From: Aliirhizobium smilacinae
GTDB taxonomy: Bacteria; Pseudomonadota; Alphaproteobacteria; Rhizobiales; Rhizobiaceae
Reading direction: 5' to 3'
Assembly: GCF_006335145.1 (NCBI RefSeq)
Contig: NZ_VDMN01000001.1
Location: 1,178,001-1,242,000, forward strand
DNA length: 64,000 nt
Below the pieces are notes generated by a model. It was not told the origin of the DNA, made no database searches, and saw only the letters and a program-made list of their open reading frames with translations. Position 1 is the stretch's first letter. Each line of letters opens with the position of its first letter. A program made the position numbers and the translations under genes. Positions 8,328 to 15,653 of the stretch are shown here, piece after piece.

Positions 8328-8813
8328 TCAGCCCTTGCGGCGATAATGGGCTTCCATGAACTGTTTCCAGCTGCCGTCAGGCTGTCTGGCGCTGGAATTG
8401 AAGATGCGGTGATCGTCGGTGAGGAAGATGATCTGCTCGCGGTAGTCGGCCATGCCCTCGCCGCTCATCGAAGGGCCGATCGTATAAAGATTGAGCGTTT
8501 TTCCGTCCGGCTCGACGTCGCCTTCATAGACCCAGAGATTGTCCATCATCGAGCCAAGCCAGGTGCCGACATATTTTCCCTTGGCCGCATCGAAACCGAG
8601 GGTGAGCATGGTGGTTGCCGGCCCTCCTCCCTCGCCTCCGTCCCCCTTGGGCATATCTCCGGTGCCTTCTGCAATGAACCAGATGCCGTGAAGCGAGCGG
8701 ACGGTCTCGACCCAAGGCGTCTCACCGCTCATCTCCGAGGTGACGTCCCAGGTGCCGACCAGTTTTTGCAGAAATCCATGCTCGGGGCGCGGTTTTGCCA
8801 TGACCATCGTCAT
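8328..8813 (-). CDS. DUF1579 protein
   Basis: A 161-aa protein matching DUF1579: an opening HGFLQKLVGTWDV, a central LGFDAAKGKYVGTWLGSMMDNLWVY, and a closing DGSWKQFMEAHYRR. The fold is expected to be a lipocalin-like beta-barrel. No catalytic role is established. No signal peptide is visible. GGGAGGAAG lies 8 bp before ATG 8813. It is the middle gene of the operon that runs from DUF899 to VOC. Members of this operon type are often co-inherited in rhizobia under a MarR or ArsR regulator (general knowledge, not tested here). Confidence 0.88.
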   Translation of the reverse strand: MTMVMAKPRPEHGFLQKLVGTWDVTSEMSGETPWVETVRSLHGIWFIAEGTGDMPKGDGGEGGGPATTMLTLGFDAAKGKYVGTWLGSMMDNLWVYEGDVEPDGKTLNLYTIGPSMSGEGMADYREQIIFLTDDHRIFNSSARQPDGSWKQFMEAHYRRKG

Positions 8814-8849
8814 CGTGTCTTCCTCCCTGCTTTTCCGGTTTAAACTGCC

Positions 8850-9614
8850 TCAATGGCAGCAGGATGACCCCTTCTCTTTCGGTGCAGCCTCATATTCGTC
8901 ATGACGCTTCAGAAAGCTCATGGTCGAGGTTTCGTTGCGGCCGAAAGGCGCTCGGTCAAGCAGCATCAACGTGCCGCAGACTTCTTCGCCACCGCGGGCA
9001 TAGGTCGAATAGGTGTGAAAGATCTCGCCCGCCTCGTTGCGATAAAAAGAGGACATGCCGTGTTCCTCATCGGCGACCTCGTTGGTCGACACCTTGCGGT
9101 AATTGTATTCGACGGCGCCGGATGCCCGCTCCTCATCCGAGAAGGAGACGTTGTAATCGTAATTGAAATCATCGCCGAAGGACGAGATCCATGGGAAATT
9201 CCAGCCCATGCGCTTGCGATAGGCTTCGATCTTTTCGAGCGGCGCACGCGAGACGGCCACCCAGGTGACGTCGTGATTGTTGAGATGCGGCAGCGCGCCT
9301 TCGATATGATCGCAGAAAAAGGAACAGCCGATACAGCCCTCGTCCCAATCCGGACCAAGCATGAAGTGATAGACGAGCAACTGGCTACGCCCATCGAAAA
9401 GCTCTGCCAGCGTCTTCCTGCCGGCAGGCGTATCGAAAGCGTAATCCTTTTCCACCTTCACCCAGGGAAGCCTCTGACGCGCCGCGCGAACCTTGTCGCG
9501 CAACCGGGTTTCTTCCTTCTCCAATTCCAGAAGCTTCAGGCGCGCATCGCGCCATTCATTCCTGTCTACGACCGGGTTGTCGGGAGTGCTCTTTGCGGAT
9601 GCAGTGATATCCAT
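8850..9614 (-). CDS. DUF899 thioredoxin-like protein
   Basis: A 254-aa DUF899 protein. The family has a thioredoxin-like fold, and the typical block GPDWDEGCIGCSFFCDHI (CxxCS...C) is present near residue 100. It is followed by WVAVSRAPLEKIEAYRKRMGW and a late FHTYSTYARGGEE. The C-terminus ends SSCCH, adding two more cysteines. No redox partner is known. ATG 9614 follows GAGGAGG; the longer frame to 9659 would cross the likely operator. It is the first gene of the operon and divergent from a MarR gene. Confidence 0.88.
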   Translation of the reverse strand: MDITASAKSTPDNPVVDRNEWRDARLKLLELEKEETRLRDKVRAARQRLPWVKVEKDYAFDTPAGRKTLAELFDGRSQLLVYHFMLGPDWDEGCIGCSFFCDHIEGALPHLNNHDVTWVAVSRAPLEKIEAYRKRMGWNFPWISSFGDDFNYDYNVSFSDEERASGAVEYNYRKVSTNEVADEEHGMSSFYRNEAGEIFHTYSTYARGGEEVCGTLMLLDRAPFGRNETSTMSFLKRHDEYEAAPKEKGSSCCH

Positions 9615-9645
9615 GTCTCGGACCTCCTCTTCCTTGACAGATAAC

Positions 9646-9657
9646 GTTGATATCAAC
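9646..9657. promoter_or_regulatory. palindrome between DUF899 operon and marR
   Basis: GTTGATATCAAC is a perfect 12-bp palindrome. It sits in the 54-bp gap between divergent starts at 9614 and 9669. That is the expected place for the MarR operator controlling both sides. Confidence 0.55.
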
Positions 9658-9668
9658 ATGATTATCCG

Positions 9669-10118
9669 ATGCTGTCAAATCTCGAATCAATTCCATTTTC
9701 CACGACGCTGCATGTGCGGGACACCTGCCTGTGTCTGCATGTGCAGCGGGCCGCACGAGCACTCGCACGGCGTTTCGACGTGGCGATGAAGCCGATCGGG
9801 CTGAATAACGGGCAGTTTTCGCTGATGATGTCGCTCAACCGTCCGGTCCCGGCAACGATGAAATCCGTCTGCGATCTGCTGGCCATGGACCGCACGACAC
9901 TGACTGCAGCGCTCAAGGTTCTGGAGCGGCGCGGGCTGGTGAAGACCGAAACAGACCCGAAGGATCGGCGCGGGCGGCTTCTGACGCTGACAGACGCCGG
10001 CATGGCGATGCTTTCCGCCGCATTGCCGATCTGGACGCGGGTGCATGCGGAGATCGAGGTGGAATTGGGGGATGGCGGGTCGGATGTGGTGCGGCAGTCG
10101 CTGGCGGGGATCAAGTAA
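9669..10118 (+). CDS. MarR-family regulator
   Basis: A 149-aa MarR-type winged-helix regulator. The helix-turn-helix and wing read TMKSVCDLLAMDRTTLTAALKVLERRGLV followed by ETDPKDRRGRLLTLTDAG. Two cysteines near the N-terminus (DTCLCLH) could sense redox state or metal, though this is speculative. It is divergent from the DUF899-DUF1579-VOC operon, and a 12-bp palindrome lies between them, so it most likely represses that operon and itself. A bidirectional terminator follows. Confidence 0.9.
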   Translation: MLSNLESIPFSTTLHVRDTCLCLHVQRAARALARRFDVAMKPIGLNNGQFSLMMSLNRPVPATMKSVCDLLAMDRTTLTAALKVLERRGLVKTETDPKDRRGRLLTLTDAGMAMLSAALPIWTRVHAEIEVELGDGGSDVVRQSLAGIK

Positions 10119-10128
10119 ACCTGAACGC

Positions 10129-10159
10129 AAAAACGCCCGGCGTCTCACCGGGCGTTTTT
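10129..10159. terminator. bidirectional terminator
   Basis: AAAAACGCCCGG and CCGGGCGTTTTT form a 12-bp stem with a 7-nt loop. It separates the convergent marR and SDR genes and works for both strands. Confidence 0.8.
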
Positions 10160-10180
10160 AATCAGGACTGTTGCAATCCG

Positions 10181-11023
10181 TCAGGCCGCGTCAGCCTTGT
10201 CAAAATCCGTCGAGATCGAGATCGCCCTTACCCGCTCCAGAAGCGCCGTGTCGGAGGCGATCTTGGCTTCGATGGCGGCGACCGTATCGCTGCCCAGCGG
10301 CAGGCGGACCGGCGGGTTTTGCATGTCGACGAAATCGATCAGTACGGCGGCCAGCTTGTCCGGATTGCCCGGCTGGTTGCGGCTGATGTGTTTTGCCTTT
10401 TGACGCACCACGCCGGCTGTCTGCGCATAATCGGCGATCTCGAGCGGGCTGATGCTGAGCGAATTGCGTTCGAGGAAATCCGTGCGGAAGTAACCGGGCT
10501 CGATTGCGGTGGCAAAGATGCCGAGCGGGGCAAGTTCGTCAGCCAGAGCCTCCGTCAGGCCTTCGACGGCGAATTTTGCCGAGCAATAGACGCCGAAGCC
10601 GGCCGAACTACGATAACCGCCGATCGACGAGAAGTTGAGGATATGGCCGGAGCGCTGGCGGCGCATATGCGGCAGCACGGCGCGGGTGACTGAAAGAAGC
10701 CCGAAGACGTTGGTGCGGTAGATCGCCTCGACCTCCTGGGCGGTCGCCTCCTCGATCGCGCCGAGCAGACCGAAACCGGCATTATTGACCAGAACGTCGA
10801 TGGTGCCGAAACGGGCAATGGCAGCCTTGGCCGCGTCATGTGCCTGGGTTTCGTCGTTCACATCGAGTGCCACGGCAAGAAGGTTAGGAAGGTCGCCGAA
10901 ACGCTCCGTGACGGTCTTCGGGTTGCGGGCGGTGGCGACGACGTTATCACCTTTCGCCAGTGCCTTTTCGGTGATCAGGGCGCCAAAGCCGCGGGATGCA
11001 CCAGTGATGAACCATGTACGCAT
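10181..11023 (-). CDS. SDR-family oxidoreductase
   Basis: A 280-aa classical short-chain dehydrogenase/reductase. The cofactor site TGASRGFG lies at residues 7-14, NNAG in the middle, the catalytic Ser in FSSIGG, and YCSAK as the YxxxK pair. The pattern with PGYFRTDFL afterwards is typical of NADP-dependent members with unknown substrates. ATG 11023 is preceded by AGAGGAG; the longer frame to 11236 has no such site and overlaps the divergent regulator. The divergent LysR gene likely controls it. Confidence 0.9.
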   Translation of the reverse strand: MRTWFITGASRGFGALITEKALAKGDNVVATARNPKTVTERFGDLPNLLAVALDVNDETQAHDAAKAAIARFGTIDVLVNNAGFGLLGAIEEATAQEVEAIYRTNVFGLLSVTRAVLPHMRRQRSGHILNFSSIGGYRSSAGFGVYCSAKFAVEGLTEALADELAPLGIFATAIEPGYFRTDFLERNSLSISPLEIADYAQTAGVVRQKAKHISRNQPGNPDKLAAVLIDFVDMQNPPVRLPLGSDTVAAIEAKIASDTALLERVRAISISTDFDKADAA

Positions 11024-11110
11024 TTTGAAATCTCCTCTTTTCGTGCCGTTCCGTTGATCGGCGGCTGGGGAGATTTCTACGCCAATGGGGCTGGTGAGAT
11101 AATCGACTGG

Positions 11111-11136
11111 ATTCTCCTCAAGCTGATGAGTAGAAT
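11111..11136. promoter_or_regulatory. dyad upstream of LysR gene
   Basis: ATTCT-C-CTCA and TGAG-T-AGAAT form arms around AGCTGA, a 26-bp interrupted dyad. It lies 7 bp before the LysR start in the SDR-LysR intergenic region. Autoregulation by the LysR protein is a reasonable inference. Confidence 0.4.
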
Positions 11137-11142
11137 TCAGCA

Positions 11143-12042
11143 ATGGCAATACTGTCACCCACCGATCTGTCGCCGTTTCTAGCGCTCGCCCGGCACAAGA
11201 GTTTTCGGCGCGCCGCCGACGAGTTGGGCTGCACACCTTCAGCGCTCAGTCATTCGCTGAAGGCGCTGGAGGAGCGGCTCGATGTCAGGCTGTTCAACCG
11301 CACGACGCGCAGCGTGGCGCTGACGGAGGCCGGAGAGCGGTTACTTGCCCGTGTGGCACCCGCCTTCCGCGACATCGAGGATGCGCTGGACGACCTCAAT
11401 AATTTTCGCGGCACGCCGGTCGGGCGGCTGCGGATCAATGCTTCGCGGCCTTCGGCGCGAATGGTGCTTTTGCCGCTTGTCGCGCGGTTTCTTGAGGCCT
11501 ATCCGCGGGTCGGCATCGAGATCGTCATCAACAACGAACTCGTCGATATGGTCTCGGAAGGGTTCGATGCCGGCGTGCGTTTCGGCGAGATCATCGCACA
11601 GGACATGATCGCAGTATCGATCGGGCCGCGGCAGCGCACGGCGATCGTTGCAACACCTAACTTCTTCGAAAAACATCCGAGGCCGTCCCGGCCGGAACAG
11701 TTGAAATCGCTGCCCTGTATCGGTTTCCGCTTCGGCACCGGGCGGCTTTATGCCTGGGAATTCGAGCGTGGGGGGGTCGAGCTTTCCGTCGAAGTGGATG
11801 GCGCTCTGGTGCTCGACGACCAGGACATGATGGTGGATGCGGCACTGGCCGGCGCCGGAATAGCCTTCACTTTCGAGGATCAGGTCAAGGATCTCGTCGA
11901 GGCCGGAAAGCTGACGCGGGTGCTGGAAGACTGGTGCCCTTATTATTCCGGTTTTTATCTCTATTACCCGAGCCGGCGGCAGATGCCGGCAGCGCTGCGC
12001 GCCTTCGTCGATTTCGTCAGAGCGGACGGAGCCGGGCGATAA
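11143..12042 (+). CDS. LysR-family regulator
   Basis: A 299-aa LysR-type transcription factor. The N-terminal helix-turn-helix reads FLALARHKSFRRAADELGCTP then SALSHSLKALEERL. The C-terminal effector domain contains a GVRFGEIIAQDMIAVSIGPRQR segment and ends with FYLYYPSRRQMPAALRAFVDFV, as in regulators of the group next to SDR or aldo-keto reductase genes. It is divergent from the SDR gene at 11023. The effector is unknown. The start codon has no strong ribosome site. Confidence 0.9.
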   Translation: MAILSPTDLSPFLALARHKSFRRAADELGCTPSALSHSLKALEERLDVRLFNRTTRSVALTEAGERLLARVAPAFRDIEDALDDLNNFRGTPVGRLRINASRPSARMVLLPLVARFLEAYPRVGIEIVINNELVDMVSEGFDAGVRFGEIIAQDMIAVSIGPRQRTAIVATPNFFEKHPRPSRPEQLKSLPCIGFRFGTGRLYAWEFERGGVELSVEVDGALVLDDQDMMVDAALAGAGIAFTFEDQVKDLVEAGKLTRVLEDWCPYYSGFYLYYPSRRQMPAALRAFVDFVRADGAGR

Positions 12043-12237
12043 TCCCGATACGCGGAAAACGGGAATCCTATCACAGATAGAAATTGAACTTGATTAGAAC
12101 ACAATTTTAGATTACATAAACTAAATCGGCATTGCTGATGAGCGCTGAAAACCTTCTACGCTCGCAAATGCCGCCGCTGCTTTTAACCTTTGACCATGGA
12201 TGTACCGGCACTGGTGGACAAAGCGGCGATGAGAGAG

Positions 12238-12266
12238 GTCGGAGCAATATAGCCCCGGCCTTTTTT
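12238..12266 (+). terminator. possible terminator of a short transcript
   Basis: GGTCGG pairs with CCGGCC (one G-T pair) around a 12-nt loop and is followed by TTTTTT. It lies between the LysR stop at 12042 and the small gene at 12295. It could end the LysR transcript or a small RNA from this 250-bp gap. Confidence 0.35.
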
Positions 12267-12294
12267 CGTCTCTCGGCTACCCCGAAAGAAATCC

Positions 12295-12456
12295 ATGAAC
12301 AAAAAAGATCCGCAGCAGCTGCTCAAGCGAGCAGTGCGGCAGCTTGCCAATACGAGTGGCGGCGGCCATCTCGGCGGCACCAACCACGGCCAGGGTTACG
12401 ACGCCAAGACCACCTCGGGCGCCAAGACGCCCCGGCGCCAGCCCAGCAAGGCTTAA
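12295..12456 (+). CDS. small hypothetical protein, 53 aa
   Basis: A short reading frame starting MNKKDPQQLLKRAVRQLAN and ending in a basic, Gly/Thr-rich tail (TPRRQPSKA). It is highly basic with no membrane segment. A weak GAAAG precedes the ATG, and a strong terminator lies 16 bp after the stop, which supports a real transcription unit. The protein is of unknown function. The N-terminus is amphipathic and the C-terminus probably disordered. Confidence 0.5.
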   Translation: MNKKDPQQLLKRAVRQLANTSGGGHLGGTNHGQGYDAKTTSGAKTPRRQPSKA

Positions 12457-12471
12457 ATTGCATCCTACCCC

Positions 12472-12505
12472 ACGCCCCGCACACTCTGCGGGGCGTTTCT
12501 TTTTG
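12472..12505 (+). terminator. terminator after small gene
   Basis: ACGCCCCGC (12472-12480) pairs with GCGGGGCGT (12488-12496) and runs into a T-rich tail. Confidence 0.75.
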
Positions 12506-12586
12506 AACCGGATAATTGCGGGCTTCCCTTTTTTGTTGGGAACGATCCTGTCCTTCAGACAATTGGCATAAAACAGGAGCGAACGC

Positions 12587-12781
12587 ATGGACAAGAAAAT
12601 GGTGGAAGCAACGGTCAAGGTCGAGGGCGAGCGCGTTCCGATCGGACTGATGAATGTTGGCCAGGCACTCGATCTGGCATCAGAGAGCGGTATGAAGTTC
12701 AGCCATCCCGATGGCGTTGCCGGCGAGACCGATCAGCTGCTGACGCGCCGCGAGCTGGCGTCTCTCGTCGCAAACGATTGA
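12587..12781 (+). CDS. small hypothetical protein, 64 aa
   Basis: A 64-aa acidic-to-neutral protein, MDKKMVEATVKVEGERVPIG onward, ending RRELASLVAND. CAGGAG lies 8 bp before the ATG. No domain is recognised, and no signal peptide or membrane segment is seen. It lies between two other small genes in the same direction, in a rhizobial accessory stretch. Confidence 0.6.
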   Translation: MDKKMVEATVKVEGERVPIGLMNVGQALDLASESGMKFSHPDGVAGETDQLLTRRELASLVAND

Positions 12782-12991
12782 CGGTCGCTTTGCCCTGCCA
12801 GGTGAAACAAATCTGACGGGCGATCGGCTTCATGGTATGATCGGCAACGCCCCGTGCGTCATGCAGGAAGCACAGTGGATCTGTCGCATTTTGGAGTCTG
12901 CGTATCGAATTTTCCGATAACCGATTTCGGTCCTCGGCCCGATATGCTGGTCGTGGAGATGTTCTCTCGGCTGAACCGCTAGGAGCATGCC

Positions 12992-13261
12992 GTGAATTCC
13001 ATCATACCCGTCGGTTTTTCCATTGAATGGAGTTATCCGGTCATAGTCAGGGACCGTGAGATAAAGGACCGTTCGATCGCCGGGCCGAGGGCTGCGCTGA
13101 AATACCTTCACGAGGATTTCGCCATTCAATCCGGCCGGACCTACTGGCAGGCGATCGAGGCGTGCAACGACGCGTTGCGGTATCGCGGGGATATCGATCT
13201 GGCGCGCAATTCGTTTATTGCCGCCTATGCGGAATGCATGACCAAGCTCAGCATGCATTGA
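12992..13261 (+). CDS. DUF982 protein
   Basis: An 89-aa protein of DUF982, a family largely confined to rhizobia. The pattern is IEWSYPVIV, then SIAGPRAALKYL, then TYWQAIEACNDAL, and a closing ARNSFIAAYAEC. It starts at GTG 12992, with CTAGGAG just upstream. The function is unknown. Genes of this family often occur in several copies per genome; no second copy is in this window. Confidence 0.8.
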   Translation: MNSIIPVGFSIEWSYPVIVRDREIKDRSIAGPRAALKYLHEDFAIQSGRTYWQAIEACNDALRYRGDIDLARNSFIAAYAECMTKLSMH

Positions 13262-13358
13262 TCCGACTGACATCTTCCCCAATGCCACTCATAACTTGAT
13301 GGTCGCCACGATCAGCGGATCGGCGGCAAAACCCGTACTCGCACGCAGTCGTTTGAAC

Positions 13359-13745
13359 TCAGACGAGCGCGCGGCGGGTATCCAGATAGGCAAGGACATC
13401 CGTCAGACCTGACACAGTGAGGATCTTGTCGGCGGGAATGGCGGCCAGGGCAGTGTTGTGGTTCTTGAGCCAGGCGCGTGCGACCCGCTCGTTGCCGCCG
13501 GTGATGGCGTCGAGCGCGCGGAAAAGACGAAGCAGCAGCAGCGCCAGTTCGAAGGGTTTCGTCCCTTTTTCGAGCAGATGATCCAGCCGTTTCATGCGCG
13601 ACACCGACTCTTCTGAAACACCGACGATATCGGCCAGCGTGCGCGTGCTGAGACCAAGACGGTCAGCGGCCACCACGGTTGCTTTGGTTACCACCTGAGC
13701 TTCCGATATGACCAGATCAGGTTTTTTCGAAACGTGAGCCATCAT
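13359..13745 (-). CDS. orphan Xre/MbcA/ParS-type antitoxin
   Basis: A 128-aa protein with two parts. The N-terminal half carries a helix-turn-helix (RLGLSTRTLADIVGVSEESVSR). The C-terminal half matches the MbcA/ParS/Xre toxin-binding domain (DUF2384): LLRLFRALDAITGGNERVARAWLKNHNTALA. These antitoxins normally pair with a RES-domain toxin located next to them. No RES gene is present on either side, so it appears orphaned. GGAAAGG precedes the ATG at 13745. The reading frame continues upstream to 14495, but only as a shadow of the lysE gene. Confidence 0.75.
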   Translation of the reverse strand: MMAHVSKKPDLVISEAQVVTKATVVAADRLGLSTRTLADIVGVSEESVSRMKRLDHLLEKGTKPFELALLLLRLFRALDAITGGNERVARAWLKNHNTALAAIPADKILTVSGLTDVLAYLDTRRALV

Positions 13746-13883
13746 CACCGCCTTTCCCAGGCAACAGGATAATCGATATCGGTCCAAAGACAAGAATTGG
13801 GGGAACGACACGCCGGGAAGGCGCGATGGTTTTTGCATGAAAGAGAGGTTATCGTTGTTCATCTCACTGCCAAAGGCTGCCCG

Positions 13884-14516
13884 ATGCCCTCTTTCGAATT
13901 GCTGATCACCTTCTTCATCACGACCGCGGTGTTTGCCTATATACCCGGACCGGCAATGCTTTATGCCGCGGCGCAGACGATGGCACGCGGCAGGCGCGGT
14001 GGGCTGATGGCGACGCTCGGCATTCATCTGGGATGTTACATGCATGTGATTGCCGCCGCGGCCGGGCTGTCGGTGCTTTTCCATGCGGTGCCCACGCTTT
14101 ATCTGGCGGTGAAGATGATCGGTGCGGCCTACCTGATCTGGCTGGGCATCTCGCTGTTCAGAACACGGACGAGCGGCGAGCCTTCGCTTCCCGCGATCGG
14201 CCGGAAATCTGCGCGGCGCGCTTTTCTGGAGAGCATTACCGTCGAGGTTTTGAACCCGAAGACGGCGATCTTCTTCATGGCTTTTCTGCCGCAGTTCGTC
14301 GATCCCTCGGCGGCGTTTCCCGTCTGGCTGCAGTTTCTTATCCTCGGTGCGGTGGTCAACCTGACCTTCTCGTCCGCCGATATCGTCTGCGTGTTTCTCG
14401 CCGGCGCCATCGTCAGGGGTTTGAAGAACTCGGCAAGGGCACAGCGGATGATGCAGCGTGCCGGTGGGGCGGTGCTGATCGGGCTCGGGACACATCTCGC
14501 GCTACAGCGCAGTTGA
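13884..14516 (+). CDS. LysE/RhtB-family exporter
   Basis: A 210-aa inner-membrane protein with about six hydrophobic helices. The family signature is present (FAYIPGPAMLYAAAQTMARGRRGGLMATLG). Later segments include AAYLIWLGISLFR and VEVLNPKTAIFFMAFLPQFVD, both typical of LysE. It should export an amino acid or a derivative. ATG 13884 (MPSFELLITFF) fits the family start; an upstream in-frame start at 13797 would add a hydrophilic N-terminus. It is divergent from the antitoxin gene. Confidence 0.9.
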   Translation: MPSFELLITFFITTAVFAYIPGPAMLYAAAQTMARGRRGGLMATLGIHLGCYMHVIAAAAGLSVLFHAVPTLYLAVKMIGAAYLIWLGISLFRTRTSGEPSLPAIGRKSARRAFLESITVEVLNPKTAIFFMAFLPQFVDPSAAFPVWLQFLILGAVVNLTFSSADIVCVFLAGAIVRGLKNSARAQRMMQRAGGAVLIGLGTHLALQRS

Positions 14517-14523
14517 AAACGCA

Positions 14524-14559
14524 ACAACGGCTGGAAGTCCGAAGACTTCCAGCCGTTGT
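14524..14559. terminator. 16-bp perfect stem between lysE and ohr
   Basis: ACAACGGCTGGAAGTC and its exact complement flank a CGAA loop. Convergent genes lie on both sides; short T runs occur on each strand after the stem. It probably ends transcription from both. Confidence 0.65.
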
Positions 14560-14612
14560 CAAAAAACCTTCTGGATGCCGCCTGAAGACGGATCCGGCAA
14601 GGCCTATCTTGA

Positions 14613-15035
14613 TCAGGCAACCGTGACCGGAACTTCAGTCGAGGTGCGCATGGCGTGGCTGTATGGGCAAACGATATGCGCCTTGGCAACCAGATCTTCG
14701 GCCTGCGCCTTGTCGAAACCGGGGATATCGACCGACAGCGAAACTTCGATGCCGAAACCGGTGCCGTCTTCACGCGGACCGATACCGACGGTTGCCGTCA
14801 CCTTCGCATCTTCCGGGATCTTCACCTTTTCCTTGGCTGCAACGGCCTTCAGCGCGCCGAGGAAGCAGGCCGAATAACCGACCGCGAACAGCTGCTCGGG
14901 ATTGGTGCCGGTAGCGCCATCGCCGCCGAGTTCCTTCGGAACGGTGAGCGTTACATTTAGAACGCCGTTTTCAGAAGCGCCATGGCCTGCGCGGCCACCG
15001 GTGGCGGAACCCTTGGTGGTGTAAAGAATGGGCAT
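14613..15035 (-). CDS. ohr: organic hydroperoxide resistance protein Ohr
   Basis: A 140-aa OsmC/Ohr peroxidase that reduces organic hydroperoxides, using lipoylated protein partners in the known family members. The two conserved cysteines are C57 in GYSACFLGAL and C123 in HIVCPYSHAMR. The length and C-terminal pattern fit Ohr rather than OsmC. GGGAG precedes the ATG at 15035. The divergent ohrR gene and the inverted repeat between them indicate OhrR repression that is relieved by peroxide. Confidence 0.95.
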   Translation of the reverse strand: MPILYTTKGSATGGRAGHGASENGVLNVTLTVPKELGGDGATGTNPEQLFAVGYSACFLGALKAVAAKEKVKIPEDAKVTATVGIGPREDGTGFGIEVSLSVDIPGFDKAQAEDLVAKAHIVCPYSHAMRTSTEVPVTVA

Positions 15036-15062
15036 GTTCGTACTCCCTTCGGTTAAATAGTT

Positions 15063-15077
15063 CGCAATTCAATTGCG
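15063..15077. promoter_or_regulatory. OhrR operator
   Basis: CGCAATT-C-AATTGCG is a perfect 7-1-7 inverted repeat, similar to the AATTnAATT-type core bound by OhrR proteins. A second, looser repeat (TGCAAT at 15078, ATTGCA at 15096) is adjacent. Both lie between the divergent ohr and ohrR starts. Confidence 0.7.
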
Positions 15078-15130
15078 TGCAATAGATTTATGCGCATTGC
15101 ATTCCTGCGTCAAGCCTGCGAGAATGGATT

Positions 15131-15643
15131 ATGCAGAAGATAGAGCACGGTTTCGTGATGACAGGGGCAAAGCCGAATAAAAACGCGATGGCGGCAAATG
15201 CCGGCGATACCGCCACAGGGCTGGATGCGATGTTGTGTTTCGCCATCTATGGCGCCGCGCATGCTTTTACGCGTGCCTACAAGCCATTGCTCGAGCCACT
15301 CGGGCTGACCTATCCGCAATATCTCGTCATGATGGCACTGTGGACCGAGGACGGCCAGAAGGTGAAGACGCTCGGCGACCGGCTGGGGCTCGATTCCGGC
15401 ACGCTCTCCCCTCTCCTCAAACGGCTGGAGCAATCCGGCCTCGTGAAGCGCAAGCGCGATGCCGAAGACGAACGGCAGGTGAAGATCACGCTGACGCCGC
15501 AGGGGCTGGACCTGAAGGAGCGCTCATCCGGCGTTATGGCGGAGATCGGCAAGGCGACGGGCTGCAATCTCGAAGAGGCGGTGGCGCTACGCGAAGCGCT
15601 GGTGGGGTTGAAGGATAGGCTGGAGGGGGCGGAAAGCGAATAG
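15131..15643 (+). CDS. ohrR: OhrR, peroxide-sensing MarR regulator
   Basis: A 170-aa MarR-family repressor. The diagnostic reactive cysteine is C36 in LDAMLCFAIYGAAHAF, and the Tyr-rich LTYPQYLVMMALW helix follows. The DNA-binding part is KTLGDRLGLDSGTLSPLLKRLEQSGL with a RDAEDERQVKITLT wing. It is divergent from ohr. In relatives, oxidation of the N-terminal Cys by organic peroxide releases DNA. The start could also be ATG 15158 or 15188, since no ribosome site is decisive. Confidence 0.93.
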   Translation: MQKIEHGFVMTGAKPNKNAMAANAGDTATGLDAMLCFAIYGAAHAFTRAYKPLLEPLGLTYPQYLVMMALWTEDGQKVKTLGDRLGLDSGTLSPLLKRLEQSGLVKRKRDAEDERQVKITLTPQGLDLKERSSGVMAEIGKATGCNLEEAVALREALVGLKDRLEGAESE

Positions 15644-15653
15644 CTTTGCTCTT

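Noticed and set aside
12132..12506. 124-aa forward frame
   Set aside because: It overlaps the 53-aa small gene in another frame and crosses two terminator-like hairpins.
13746..14495. N-terminal extension of the antitoxin frame
   Set aside because: It is antisense to lysE and lacks a start with a ribosome site; the antitoxin domain begins at 13745.
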